Of a stretch of 64,000 nt of DNA, positions 1-11,725 are shown in pieces. The stretch comes from Lithospermum erythrorhizon (Eukaryota; Streptophyta; Magnoliopsida; Boraginales; Boraginaceae), in contig JADFUC010002290.1 of the NCBI GenBank assembly GCA_019722365.1, positions 1 to 64,000 on the forward strand, in the 5' to 3' direction. The notes under the pieces were generated by a model. The model was not told the DNA's origin and did no database searches. It was given only the letters and a program-made list of their open reading frames with translations. The stretch's first letter is position 1. Each line of letters starts with the position of its first letter. The position numbers and the translations under genes are program-made.

Positions 1-769
1 CTCTGATGTACTTCGTTCAGTTACGTATTGCTTAGTCTTTAAAGTGAACTAAAGATAAGTGATTGAGTTGTATATCATGAGTTATGAGAGGTTAAGATAT
101 ATGTTTAAGTTATTGTGTGTTTGAGGTGTATATTATATTGAGAATTAGCTATACTTGAGGAAAGATAATAGATGAAATACCTCTTGTAATTAAGGTGTCT
201 TTGTGAGTAAGTTGTTGGCGTAGTGTGGGTTATTGGTGTTAGTTAGAAAGCCCGATAGAGGAAAGTTTTTATTTTGTGTGATAGCACATAAAATAATACT
301 CTTTGGAAGTCTCCCAAATAGGTGAGAAATCTAAAAAATTTCTTATTCGTGCGTCAGGTAGGTTAATACGTATATTTATTTTCACTCGACTTTTAGGCGA
401 CTCCTATTCTTTATGGCGGGCGTTTCATGCCTAGGTTGTTGCGGATGACCGATATGCGTGGCCGGTATTGCGTACCAGCGAAGATGGCGATGGTGGCAGA
501 AAACCTCACTTGATCATACTTTATCTTCTTGAAGTTTTACATTTGTATATAATTATTATTGACTCGAGTTGTATAACAAATTGTTTGATGTGTATTTATA
601 TTATGATTTTCAGTTGTTGTACTATTAGTTGGTTCATAGATGGGCCGAGTTATATTGTTTTATTTATGATGTAAAGAAGTCGTTTTATTGTTATCCATCG
701 TTGGTGACTACGATATCTGAGGTTGGTGGCGGTCACGACCTCGGGGGAGCCACAGGGCGGGTCGTTACA
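1..769 (+). mobile_element. 5' LTR (right part only) of LARD-like gypsy element A
   Basis: The stretch from about 41 onward matches 5733-6461 nearly base for base (the first 100 bases are essentially identical), so these are the two LTRs of one element. The segment ends in CGGGTCGTTACA, the usual CA-terminated gypsy LTR end, and is followed at once by a primer-binding-like sequence. Only about 770 of some 3,700 LTR bases lie in the window; the rest is off the left edge. The high similarity to the right LTR suggests a young insertion. Bases 1-37 do not match the partner LTR and may be a junction or poor sequence. Confidence 0.82.
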
Positions 770-773
770 ATTT

Positions 774-789
774 TGAATATCGAGCCTAG
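774..789 (+). other. Primer-binding site, tRNA-iMet type (degenerate)
   Basis: Directly after the LTR end the sequence reads like TGGTATCAGAGCCTAGG with a few differences (ATATCGAGCCTAGG). This is the standard plant gypsy/copia primer site complementary to the 3' end of initiator tRNA-Met. It fixes the boundary between 5' LTR and interior and the + orientation of element A. Confidence 0.65.
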
Positions 790-2717
790 GTTTATGTTTT
801 TAACGGTGTAGCGTATTGGTTGTAATGCCTAGGAGTTCGGGTTATAAGTGTGTTGTGTGTGAGTCGTTCTCTGGTTTGAGTTCAATTCTTTTCGAATCAG
901 TTGGTATTGAGGGCGCCATGAAGATTTCGTTGACTTCAGCGTCTGAGGTCTTCTGAGACTACTTTGAATTTTGTGTTCTTGTGGTATTATTTGATTGAGA
1001 TGTGTTATATTAGGGGATATGTGAACTGAATTGGGTAATGTGGCGTACATTGAGCTATATGTATATGTTGAGATGGGTAGCTGGGTATATATGGAGATCG
1101 ATTACGATGGTAGATATTTATGAGGGATTATATTGGAGCGATACATGAAATGGGTTGAAATATGATGCAAGGTATAGAAATATTATGAATATTTGATCTA
1201 TATATATTTTTTGGGGAAATGTCTTAATAGTTGATGTGGTAGTACGGTGCTAATGAATTTTTATGGCGGAAATTAATTAGGAATAAGGTGATAATTAATA
1301 TATGATATACTCGAGGAGTGGAGTTGTAAAGAATATCAATGGGTTATAAGTAAGGTTATTGGTTAACTAAGATCTGTGATTATAAGGAAATATGAAATGT
1401 GGGTTTGATCGGAAATGATAATTAAGTCAGGGTGAATACAAATCGGTGAATAGAGAAAGAGTTTGAGTTATCTGTTAATAATGTTTAAGTAAGAGTTCGG
1501 TGGTTGAGTAGAGTGTGTCTTTTGTGATAGTAATGGTGCTGAGGATGTAAACTCTAGGTTGAAACACTGGAGATGGAATATGGATGAATATGTTTGAGGA
1601 TTTAAGGAAAGGGCAAATTATACCGGGAGTATTGAGAGGAATTCCTTTGGTGTTAAATTTGAAGTTGTTGATAAGTTGGGGCAATTGTGTGAATTTAAGG
1701 GTAATAAAAGGTTAGTTGAGGAGGATTAGTGACATGTAGTGTGAGTTAGAAATTGATAGAGTGGTGTAAGTTGATCTTTAAAATAATTAAAATTTCTCTT
1801 GGATGTAGGTAATTGAGGATTTATCCTTTCGGTTGTTACCTTATCTATGTTGATGAAGTATATGGTAATTGATTGTATTTACGTGTGTCTGCGTAATAAG
1901 CTTATACGTGGCTTAATAGTGAAATTATGAAATGTTGACTTGAGCGGTGGTTGTGTTTAAAAGTGATACGGGCTATTTATTTTTGTGGTATTCATGTTTA
2001 AATTGTATATGATGGGGTGTGTTCAATTGGAATTATATTTGTGTTATGGGGCCGTATCTGTGAATATATTTTTACGAGAATAGTTCTATCTTGAAATTGT
2101 TATCGTTAGTATTATGGATACTACGTTGAGATTGTTGTGATTGATATTATATGTGTGATTTGTGAATTTGTTTGATTTGAGGATATTGAGATGAGGTGAG
2201 ATGTTCGGGGTGAGCTTCTTAGGGAAAAGGATGGTGTTATACATAATGTTATTGTGGTTTTATCTTTGTAAAGTTATTTTATAGTAGTTGTAATACGAGC
2301 ATTGGTGTGGTGAAATTTTTCTTTGTTTACTGGATTTAATTATGTGATATGGGTAGTATGGTGACACAAAATTATGAGTGGGCCAGTGTCACAGATCTTG
2401 GCGTTATGAATTTTAATTTTTTGAGTGGTATTTGGAGGCAATTGAGGATGTTTATAATACTAAGATTGATAATAATAATAACAAGCAGAGCAATAAGATG
2501 ATAAGCTTGAATAGGGAAAATTGGCCGGTTGAATGTGTTATGGTGTAAGAGAGTCACTGCCTTAAGTTAATTGACATAAGATATTATGGGGAACTCACGA
2601 GAAATGAATACTATATTGGGGAAATTTGAGTAGGTGACAAGGTGTCTGATGTTAGTTGATAAGGGCATGTCGGCGAAGGTCTGCGTTGAGTTGCTCGGCC
2701 GGATTGGGTTACGAGTA

Positions 2718-2752
2718 AATTTCGAGGACGAAATTTTATAAGGTGGGTAGAT
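2718..2752 (+). other. Relic of pol 3' end and polypurine tract
   Basis: The sequence TTTCGAGGACGAAATTTTAT followed by AAGGTGGGTAGA lies immediately before the LTR start. In plant Tekay/Del-type gypsy elements this is the pol/integrase 3' end and the polypurine tract that primes plus-strand synthesis. Its presence in an element without pol shows descent from a coding gypsy element. Confidence 0.7.
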
Positions 2753-4124
2753 TGTAATAACCCGTTAAAAAAAAAAAAAAAAAAATTTAATTTTTCGGTC
2801 GGCGGTGGGACCCGTGAATAGTAAATTTTTTCTCGATGATATTATTTCGTAAAATTTTTTGAGCCGAATCTCATTTATAATTTAGTAGTGATTGCCATGG
2901 AAGAAGTTTATCTTTGAAATCGGGTTCGTGGAGATTTAAGTACGATAAGCGGAGAATTAACCGAAACCGAACGGGACTCGAGTTTTTTTAATATCTATTC
3001 ATACATATCCTCCCAGCATCATCATCATAAATCCTGACTTCATCTTAACCTCATTTTGACCGAAATTAAGCCCCACCACATAAAAAATTTCATTTTTCCG
3101 TTTCTCTCTTGATTGTCGCTCCCGAACTCGAGATCGGTTGTAGAATATTGTTCTCCCATTAGATTACTCTTCGAGTTAAGGTAAAATTTCAAGTCTTCCG
3201 AGATATTTCTTGGGTTTGAATAGTTGACTTTTTGGTTGACTTTTACATAATTATGAATTTTATATGATAAATCTTAGTTGGTTATGGGTTGCATGGCGTA
3301 TATATGTGATGAATTCGTGATTTAGAGCTCGTTTGAGGGCGTTAAAGGTCGAGTTGACTTTTCGGTTTCGGTTGAATTTTGAGGTGATATTTTCATAAGA
3401 CTTTTTAAATGTGTAGGGAGTTTAATTGGGATTATAGTTGTTGTGATGTTAAATCGGTGATTTAAAATTCATTAAAGGCAGTTAGGTTGAAAAAGTAATA
3501 TTTTCAAGTTGAGATATAATTGATATTTTGGAGTATAGATTGTTAATTAGGGACCTGCTGATTAACTAGAATGACATATAAGTTGATTTGTAATGATAAA
3601 GTGATAAGATGGAATTTTAGCGGAAGCGTCGATTTAGTTGTGTCCGATGAGTTTATAGTCGATAGTTTGCCCGTCATGTTAGACCATTTAAGAAATCGTT
3701 CGATGAGAGTTGGTAATGTTTATTCTAGGCGTAATTCTTGGTATTAGTTCACGGTACACTTTCTAGGTGTTGCTTGGAAGGCCTTGACAGCAGGGAAGGG
3801 GCACGTTCGTGTCAGCGTTCTTAGTGAGACTTTTGTATTAGCTAGTAGAGGTGAGAGTACTTATCTGCGTGTATTACTATATGTACTTCTTTTAAATGGT
3901 ATTACCATCACTTGTCAGTATAATTATGTGTAAAGGAGTGTACGAGGTCTTTGTAATATAATTATGTGTGAATGAGTATATGTCCTTGTGATACGGAGAT
4001 GGTATACATGTAATGGTTATGCGATTATGTGTGAGCCTAATATGATTATGTGACTCTGATGCAACGGCGTTGAAGGCTGGTTTGAGGTAAGTGATAGCTG
4101 AGCTCCCTGACCTTATATTTACGT

Positions 4125-4305
4125 ATTATGTGGCCTTGACATTTATGTGGCTTTGTCGGCACTTGTGGTATTGTGTGGCCTTGTGACACTTTGTGGTATG
4201 TGGCCTTGTCGGCCAGTGGTATTTATGGCCTTGTCGGCACTTTGGTATTTATGTGGCCTTGTCGGCACTTGTGGTATTTATGTGGCCTTGGCGGCGGTTG
4301 TGATT
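4125..4305 (+). repeat. LTR-internal tandem array 1 (TGTGGCCTTGTCGGCACTTG units)
   Basis: About six degenerate copies of a roughly 28-32 bp unit built on GTGGCCTTGTCGGCACTTG plus GGTATTTAT. The same array recurs at 38925-38970, 42965-43030 and 55125-55290, always at the same relative place in the LTR. Confidence 0.8.
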
Positions 4306-4499
4306 GATTTACGATTGTGTGATGTATTAGTTGTGTGCTTTGCTATTGTTGGGAGTAAAGTAGTTGGTTATTGAGAGGTGTTGGCTGGAGTTATGTATGA
4401 CTTTGAGGTGACTTGAGTATTAGGATATGACCTATAGTTGAGATGCAGGGAGTTAGGTGACTCTCCTTCCTTGCGGGGATATGTATTGTTGTATTATTT

Positions 4500-4990
4500 T
4501 ATCTTTACGGTATAGCGTCAGATATGATTCTCTTTGATCATTTCTTTGTGTGTAAAACGAGGTGTACTATCACTACAGGTATAGCGTGCGGTTTGGCCTA
4601 TACTACGGTATAGCGTGCGGTATGATTCTCTTTGATACCGGCTTTCTTTGTGTGCATTGTCGAGGTGGCCTATCTTCTGGTATAGCGTGCGGTATGATTC
4701 TCTTTGATCGACAACGTGTGCGTTGTCGGTGGCCCACATCTTCTGGTATAGCGTGCAGTTTATTTTATACTACGGTATAAGCGTGCGGTTTGGCCCTATA
4801 CTACGGTATAGCGTGCGGTATGACTCTCTTTGATTACTTTCTTTGTGTGCGTGTTGATGTGGCCCACTATCTTTACGGTATAGTGCGGTGTGCCTTATAC
4901 TTTGGGTATAAGTGCGGTGTGCCTTATACTATGTGTATAAGTGCCGTGTGCCTTATACTTTGTGTATAAGTGCGGTTTTGGCCTTATCTT
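4500..4990 (+). repeat. LTR-internal tandem array 2 (TACGGTATAGCGTGCGGT units)
   Basis: Degenerate tandem units built on ACGGTATAGCGTGCGG and ATGATTCTCTTTGATC, with unit lengths from about 30 to 70 bp, ending in shorter TATAAGTGCGGTGTGCCT copies. Matching arrays lie at 39180-39400, 43200-43440 and 55490-55880 on + and at about 34270-34520 on -. A shared position in every LTR argues that the array is an old part of the LTR. Confidence 0.8.
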
Positions 4991-6498
4991 TGCGGTATAA
5001 GTGCGGAGTGTTGATTTGTCCATTCCTGGAGTAGGCAGTTGAGTATATGTAGAGTTTTTAGTAGTTGTTGAGTCTACAATGATTTCATTTGGGTGATTGT
5101 ATGCTTATCGGAACCCTCTATTCTATATTCATGTGTTATGTCGAGAGACTTCCTGTGGAATTGTGTTGTATGACTTTATCAGGTAATCCTGTATATATGT
5201 ATTTTATTCATATTTGACTACGATGTCTATTCATAATCTTGTTGTTGTGCTAGCAATGATGCTTTGATAGTTATACTTCATTTTTAAGCGTCGTATGTGT
5301 GACTATTTTCTTGAGGATAAATTGTTTATTTTCGGTTGTAGCCTTCTGCATTCTTGTCTTTTTGTTAGATATTTCTATATCTTAAGTGGGTAATGGATGA
5401 GGTACCTTTTGAAGGAGAACATTAGGAGGCCGTATAAGCCCGAAGTTTATGCTAATCTGTCGATGATAGTGTTGATGATATTATATATATATATGGTGGA
5501 CAACTGAATTCAAATGTCTTCCAAATAAATCTTGATCAACAGCGACGTGCCATGGAGGTAAATAAGTTCCGTATACTAAATGGAAAATACGGGAAGATAA
5601 ATGCGTACTTAGGTTATCTAGTTAAAGGAATATATTACTCAGTCATATTAAAATGCATATATTTGGAAGGTCTTAAAGAGGCATTAGTTTGTCAGGAGGA
5701 ATATGATTGTAAAATGGGGGAGTGAAATGCTTTAAAGTGAACTAAAGATAAGTGATTGAGTTGTATATCATGAGTTATGAGAGGTTAAGATATATGTTTA
5801 AGTTATTGTGTGTTTGAGGTGTATATTATATTGGGAATTAGGCTATCTTCGGAAAGATAATAGATAGAGAAATACCTCACTTGTAATTAAGGTGTCTTTG
5901 TGACTAAGTTGTTGACGTAGTGTGGGTTATTAATTGTTGGGTTGAAATGGCAGAAGGATTTTATTTTGTGGCGAGTAACCTATAAAATAATACTCTTGGG
6001 AGTATATAGTCTCTAAATAGGTGAGAAATCTAAAAATTTCTTATTCGATGCGTCGGGTGGGTTAACCACATTGCTATTTATTTTCACTCGGCTTTTAGGC
6101 GACTCCCTATTCTTTATGGGTTATTCTGGATGACCGATATGCATTGGCAGTAAACACGTGCCGAATGGCGTTGGTGGCGAAGACCTCAGCCAGTCCTTAC
6201 TTTTATCTTAGCGAAGTTTTACGTTGTATATAATTATTATTATTGACTCGAGGTTGTATATGAATTGTTTTGATGTGTATTTATGATATGATTTCAGTTG
6301 TGTATTATTGATTTGTTCACCCGATGGACGAGTTGTATGGTTTTATTTATGAGGTAAAACGAGTCATTTTTATGGTTATCGAAAAACCGTTGGTGACTCA
6401 CGATAATACGAGGTTAGTGACGGTCCCAACTTCGAGGAGGCCCACAGGCGAATAGATTACAAGTAATTTACATCAAATTCTACTTTTACATTAGGGAA

Positions 6499-7054
6499 AT
6501 GGCAACCAAAAGGGTTTCGGTCGTTTTCTTAGCCATCATTTGTGCTCAGTTATTGACAACAACTATAGCTAATTATGATACAGATTATGATTAGTGTAAG
6601 GGATATTTGCATGATTAGTTCTATTTTTTAATTAATATTTTCATTTTCGAGAAACCTTACACATGAATACTTTTTTTATACTTTATTCATTTTAATAAAT
6701 TTAAATATTAAAATCATTTGTCTTAAAAGTATTTTCATTGACTTCTTTAATACATTTCATAATAGTGTGTGAAAAAATATTTAAGTAACTAGTGACGTTA
6801 TATTATTATTCACATGTACAAGTAGTCCATTTCAATGTATGAAATCCAAATTCACTTTCATTTGAGTTTTTATATCCATAGGTCATATTGGCCCAGAAAT
6901 CAAATGTCGAGGACAATGCTGCAAGAAACTTCGTGCCGATGGAAAATGGAGGTGGTGTTGTTGCGGAGGAGAAAATTGTTGGACTGATGAGGTAGCTTGG
7001 AGAGTGCGTTGTTTCCCCTTGAACAACACCAAAGGGAGGAACTTGTTATTTTGA
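6499..7054 (+). CDS. Small secreted cysteine-rich peptide, two exons, with in-frame stop at the junction
   Basis: Exon 1 (6499-6595) starts ATG and encodes a typical signal peptide, MATKRVSVVFLAIICAQLL, followed by TTTIANYDTDYD. A donor-like GTAAGG lies at 6596. Exon 2 starts after the acceptor TCCATAG at 6881 and runs to TGA at 7054. It encodes a 56-residue region with eight cysteines in the pattern C-x3-CC-x11-CCC-x4-C-x10-C and a basic, Trp-rich core (KCRGQCCKKLRADGKWRWCC). The splice phase matches exactly (T/GT). However, codon 32 just before the junction is TAG, so the frame is interrupted once. Small size, signal peptide, one intron after the secretion signal and a cysteine array are typical of plant defensin-like and ESF1-like secreted peptides; the exact family is not certain. 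The start codon lies only 37 bp from the end of an LTR. It may be a pseudogene, or the stop may be a read error. Confidence 0.6.
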
Positions 7055-8320
7055 AATACATTAATTTATAGAGTTAAATGAAGTGGATGATCTCTTGCAA
7101 GGCACCGCCTTAGCTTTACTGAAATGCCAAGGGTACTATAATTTCTTTGAAACTTGTAATAATAAGCCCTATGTTTTAGCACGATAATACTATTGATGTA
7201 GACTCCTTGAACTCTTATATTTTGTATTAGAAGGGATTCCCATCTCATTTTTGTTGTCTCATTTCCGGATATATCACTAAAAATATGACAAGTTTACTTC
7301 TTTCTTTTAATTAGTCCCCATTATCTTAATCTATAACAATATAACATATATCCCTATATTAGAATTTGACACCCAAAATAGGATAGGTGATCGTACACCA
7401 TTTTGTGTCCATCAAACTTTAAAAAACACGTAGGCGGATAAAATTTTAGATGGTGTCAACTTTTGTCATGGAAAAGCTCAATATGGAAAATGTTAAAAAA
7501 ATACTCTCTTAGAGGATCTTTGCCTAAACTTATTTTTTATCAAAATAAATTTATAAGTTGATTTGGCTAAAAATAAGTTGAAAGAAGTATTTGGCTAATT
7601 TCAAATTAAAAAATAGCAAATTTTAACTTTTTAATCAATTTTTTTTCCAAACATAAGTTAGTTTTGACCAAATAATTTGCCATTTACCCCTCGATATTAA
7701 ACTTTATAACTTATTTACCTATTTAATAATTATAAAGATATAATTTTGAATTATACCAACTTTTAGCATTTTAGTCTTTATTGAAAAAAATAAAAATAAA
7801 TAAATATTATATTTTAATCATAAATATATTTTTAGAGGTTAATTATTTTTATTCTTTCATATATTAAATTACTAATTTATTTATATCATAAAAAGCATAA
7901 AAATATATATATATATATATGGATATAAATCATTTTACTTTTTCTATAACTTAAATATTTTCTATCAACTTAAATATTATTATTATCTAAACATATAAGA
8001 AAAAAAATCTTATAATAAATTATATTAGTCAAATAAGTCAAAATAAATTTGTGGCCGGCTTATAAGCAGGCGGCTAATTACACATACAACTTGTCTTCCT
8101 TCTTGGGCCTCCTTTAATTTTCTGTGTTTAATTTATATTGACATGTTTAGTTATTTCTAAAACTTTGTAAGATTAGGTAAGTGTGATTTGAGAATTTGAG
8201 AAGACGAAGTGTAAGATAGAACTAGGCTGATTGAAGATAATACCAAAAGGTGTCGATCCGATATCCTTCCATTTCGAGCGGACAACTTAGTATTCCGAAG
8301 AGGTCGACCCAGTAGTAGAG
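7055..8320. other. AT-rich spacer downstream of the peptide locus
   Basis: No gene is supported. From about 7504 to 8080 the sequence has the look of a degenerate DNA-transposon derivative (repeated ATAAGTTGATTTGGCTAA-like stretches at the left and GGCTTATAAGC at the right), but I cannot prove paired termini. There is a short (AT)n run at about 7902-7920. Confidence 0.35.
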
Positions 8321-8324
8321 TACA

Positions 8325-8430
8325 TTTAAAAAAAAAAAAATCATTTTCATCTGATGAGAATCGAACTTCGAGGACCTCAAGTCACTTGAAGGCTTCTAAC
8401 AAACTAGACCATTCGATGTTGTCTAGCAAG
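8325..8430 (-). mobile_element. tRNA-derived SINE (likely)
   Basis: Read on the minus strand, the segment has a tRNA-like internal promoter: an A-box-like TGGTCTAGTTTGTTAG near 8415 and a B-box-like AGTTCGATTCTC near 8355. It is followed by CATCAGATGAAAATGA and a T run (the A run at 8328-8340 on +). This order and the T-rich tail fit a plant tRNA-derived SINE. It is not a functional tRNA, since no acceptor stem pairing is seen. Confidence 0.5.
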
Positions 8431-8449
8431 TAGAATGCGTGTTTAGACT

Positions 8450-10325
8450 ATTCAACACGATGTATTATTTTTTTTATATGTTTAATATTTATATATATTT
8501 TATATATTATCCCTAATCAGTTGAAAAAATTATTAGAAAGAATTATACAAAATTAACGCATTGGACATTGTGAATAAAAAATTCAAAACCACCAAAAAAT
8601 TAATATATTTAATTTTAATTTATGTACTAATCAGTTATTTTAGTTTCCTAGAAGTATTTGTGTTTTAAGAATAAAATATTTTAGAAAATATTTAAACAAA
8701 ATGAAATTACATTTTCTAACATATTAAAATGCAGTACATATTGTCAAATTTAATATTCTTATGAATATCAAGAGTTGATTGATTATTTTACTTCAAGAAA
8801 TACCAAGACAATTTCAATTTTCAAACGATTTTTTTAAATAAAAAACTTTTAGTGAATGTTAAGAATAGTTTATTGAATGAAACTAATTGCATATTAATAT
8901 AGGTACTTATTTTTATTATTAATGTAAAAAAGAATATTATTACAAATTTTAATAAAAAGGACACCGATTCAGTCTAGCCATGGAGATCCCCATTGTTATA
9001 AGGCGGCAAAAATTATAAGGTATATTTATTAAGCCGCAAGTTATAGGTGACCTACTTTGATATCGAATTAACTCATGCTCGACATATATGTTGATGGAGT
9101 TGGCAAAAAATTGACCAAAAAAAGTTGGTAACTTAAATACTCCGTAATAGATTTGATATGAGTGAAACCGATATCTGAATTCGATATTTTGATATTGTAT
9201 GTTTCACCGTAAACTAATACAAAGGTTGAATCAAACAAGTTACTAGACTCGAATTCTCATAATCATCAACAACGTATCTAGATTTCGAGACTCTAGAAAG
9301 CAGTAATCAAAACATCTTGAGGGGATGATAAAAAGAGGTGGATGCTTGCGCATAAATAAAATCTAACATTTGTTTGATTACTAACTTAACCCGTGAAATA
9401 GGGACCCTCGAAGCTTTTGGTAAACTTACTAAGGAGATAAACTATCAATCTTGATGCATCGGTTCCATTAGTTGGCATGTCGCATTACGATGTAAATATG
9501 TAAAAGAATCCGATTTTAGCATTCGAATCAAATGGATCGATAATAATATATGAAGGTATTAAGACCTCTAGATCGAGACAATGACATGACCATTAAGAAG
9601 CGTATGAAATTAATCTCCGTCGTTAAGGCATTTTAAAGAAAATCATAGAACAAATAAGAAGTGACGAAACACGCGAGAATAGTAACTTTTTTAGTAAAAT
9701 GATAATTTTTGCTCTTAATAAAAGGCTTTTCACCACACAATACACTTTGCGGAGAATGGGGGAGGGGCAAAATAATTATTTCACGCTGAAGCAAATACTA
9801 TTTGGGTGTAGTATTATAACTGTTTTCAACCAAGATCGGCGCGGTAACTATAGTTCTAATAACTATCTTGAGATAGTTCCTTAACACTGTGATATTAGCA
9901 TAGAACTCGGCACTTTTTTCTAGCAAGCGTAGTGCCCGAGGTCAAGAAGGGATCCAGTCCTAAATTCTTAAAACAAGAATGTATGGCTAAAAGGCTGCTA
10001 TGACATCTCGTTCTAATCTTGGATTCGAGAATGAGCGACTTATCCAGCTATGGGAATCATATCGCTTCCGATTAACTTGAGAAGTAGAAGGTGAGTCTTT
10101 TAACATTGGAACAACGATTTAGACTTGGGCTTAAGCTTTTGATTTAGGTGGCATAGCCTTAGATTTAGATGCGGCTTTTAGTCATGGCATAATGAAAATA
10201 AAATAGCCACTACTTATGACGACAAAATAATTGTAGCCTGGTGGGGCTCGATATACCGCAGCAACGGTAAAAGCGAGGAATATGAAATGATGTTTGCCGT
10301 TCCTACGTCAGCCGAACACACTCGA
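8450..10325. other. Unassigned AT-rich sequence
   Basis: No conserved protein motif was recognised on either strand. Stretches around 9160-10250 have a higher GC content and a retroelement-like feel but match nothing I can name. The 61-codon ORF at 9699-9884 has no supporting features. Confidence 0.3.
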
Positions 10326-10334
10326 AATTGCTTA

Positions 10335-10480
10335 TGCCACAACAAGCGAATTATTTGCATGCTTGTAAGGAAACAAGCAAGTCTATCTCTTGCTTCTTAG
10401 TAAACAAGCGAATTTGCTTATAAGAGAACTAGCAACTTAATCTGGTTCATAAGAAAATAAACATTACACTAATTCGCTTG
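10335..10480. repeat. Short hairpin repeats, left cluster (CTTGT...ACAAG)
   Basis: Repeated small inverted repeats such as CTTGTAAGGAAACAAG (10362-10377) and CTTGCTTCTTAGTAAACAAG, each about 16-22 bp with a 6-7 bp stem, separated by AAGCGAATT. Related units occur at 11540-11725, on the other side of the AT minisatellite, and singly near 12650. Confidence 0.6.
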
Positions 10481-10539
10481 TCAACTAACAAACATGTTAT
10501 TAGATTTTTTGTTTTCATATAAAAATATTGTTATAAAAT

Positions 10540-11095
10540 AAATTAAATAATTAATCATATTTAAAGAAAAATGTAAATTAATCAAATAAGAATGAATTAA
10601 ATAATTAATTATATAAGTATGCATTAGAGTATTAATTACATAAGAATGAATTAAACAATAAACAACATAAAAATGCAATAAATAATTAATTACATAACAA
10701 TGGATTAAATAATTAATTACATAAGAATAAATGAAATAAATGAATTAAATAAGGAATGAATTAAGTAATTAATTAAGAAATAATTAATTTAATTAATTAT
10801 TATACGAATAGATAGAATGCAAGATGAAAATAAAATAAATAATTAATTACATAAGAATGAATTAAATAAGTAATTACATAAGAATGAATTATATAAGAAT
10901 GAATTAAATTAAGATGATTCGGTAACAGTTAATTAAAATGAATTAAATAATTAATTAAAATGAATTAAATAATTAATTACATAAAAAAATAATTAACTAA
11001 TTAATTTTTTAAAATGAATTAAAATAATTAATTACATAAGAATGAATTCAATAATTAATTACATAAGAATGAATTAAATAATGATGAGAATAGGC
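10540..11095. repeat. AT minisatellite (AATGAATTAAATAATTAATT units)
   Basis: About twenty degenerate tandem copies of a 22-28 bp unit combining GAATTAAATAATTAATTACATAA with AGAAT. It is almost free of G and C. The ORF at 10481-10678 is a translation of this repeat and is not a gene. Confidence 0.85.
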
Positions 11096-11366
11096 GTCTT
11101 GACTTGATATCTGCAGGCGGGCGTGGTTCGTCCCCCACCGTGTAATGTCTTGCGTTGAATAAGTTGATTATAGCTCTATATTGAATTTCTAGCGGCGAGA
11201 TGAAAGCGTCACCGTCCGATTTCCCGTCTGATGCTATCGGATGGATAGGATGATCAATGTTGATGGTATTAATAAAATTTCTGATTAAAATTTGACAAAT
11301 TAGTATACAATATGTAAACGAAGTGATTCAAAATTTGAGAGAGATTGAATCTTATCAATATAAAAT

Positions 11367-11490
11367 GATGGCATGATAGTAAGGAACCAAGCAAATTGAT
11401 GGCATGATAGTAAGGAACCAAGCGAATTGATGTCATGATTGTTAGAGAAGAAGCGAATTAGTGGAATGATTGTAATGAGGAATCAGCGGC
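11367..11490 (+). repeat. 31-bp tandem repeat, about four units
   Basis: Units at 11367, 11398, 11429 and 11460, each 31 bp, of the form GATGGCATGATAGTAAGGAA plus CCAAGCGAATT. The first two differ at one base; the third and fourth are diverged. The AAGCGAATT ending is shared with the neighbouring hairpin clusters. Confidence 0.8.
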
Positions 11491-11539
11491 GAGGTTAGGT
11501 TAGCAAAATTTGTTCGTTGCTTTAACTCAAAAGCAGTAA

Positions 11540-11725
11540 ACTCATTTCGTGCTTGTTATGAAACAAGCGAACTTATTCATACCTTGTATAAGACAATCAA
11601 ACTCATTTATTACTTGTTATGAAAGCAAGCGAGGAACTTGTTTCTTATAAAAACAAGCGAACTTGTTCTTATAAAACAAAAGCGAGCTTCATTCCCAATG
11701 ATTCTTTATAAAACTAGCGAAACTC
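11540..11725. repeat. Short hairpin repeats, right cluster
   Basis: At least four successive palindromic units: CTTGTTATGAAACAAG at 11552, CTTGTTATGAAAGCAAG at 11613, a longer CTTGTTTC/AAACAAG pair at 11637 and another at 11662. Each is followed by CGA(A/G). They mirror the cluster at 10335-10480. Confidence 0.65.

Larger units (their letters stand above)
770..2752 (+). mobile_element. Non-coding interior of element A (LARD-like)
   Basis: About 2 kb between the two LTRs. I find no gag, protease, RT, RNase H or integrase motif in any frame on either strand; the short ORFs here are chance. Near the left end (about 850-980) the sequence is alignable with the reverse complement of 25420-25520, the interior next to the primer site of element C, so both elements share a conserved non-coding interior. 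This is what is expected of large retrotransposon derivatives (LARDs), which depend on proteins from an autonomous relative. Confidence 0.7.
2753..6461 (+). mobile_element. 3' LTR of element A (3.7 kb)
   Basis: Starts TGTAATAACCCG after the polypurine tract and ends ...GATTACA. Its last 730 bases repeat 41-769. It is homologous to 53758-57280 along its length and, more distantly, to the LTRs at 19562, 25600, 33520, 38169 and 41639. Its centre carries two tandem arrays (4125-4305 and about 4500-4990). No protein-coding ORF is supported. The tandem-array translations (for example around 4562-4780) are artefacts of the repeats. The target-site duplication cannot be tested because the left end is outside the window. 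Confidence 0.85.

Noticed and set aside
4147..4780. Short ORFs on both strands with repeating peptides
   Set aside because: They are translations of the LTR-internal tandem arrays.
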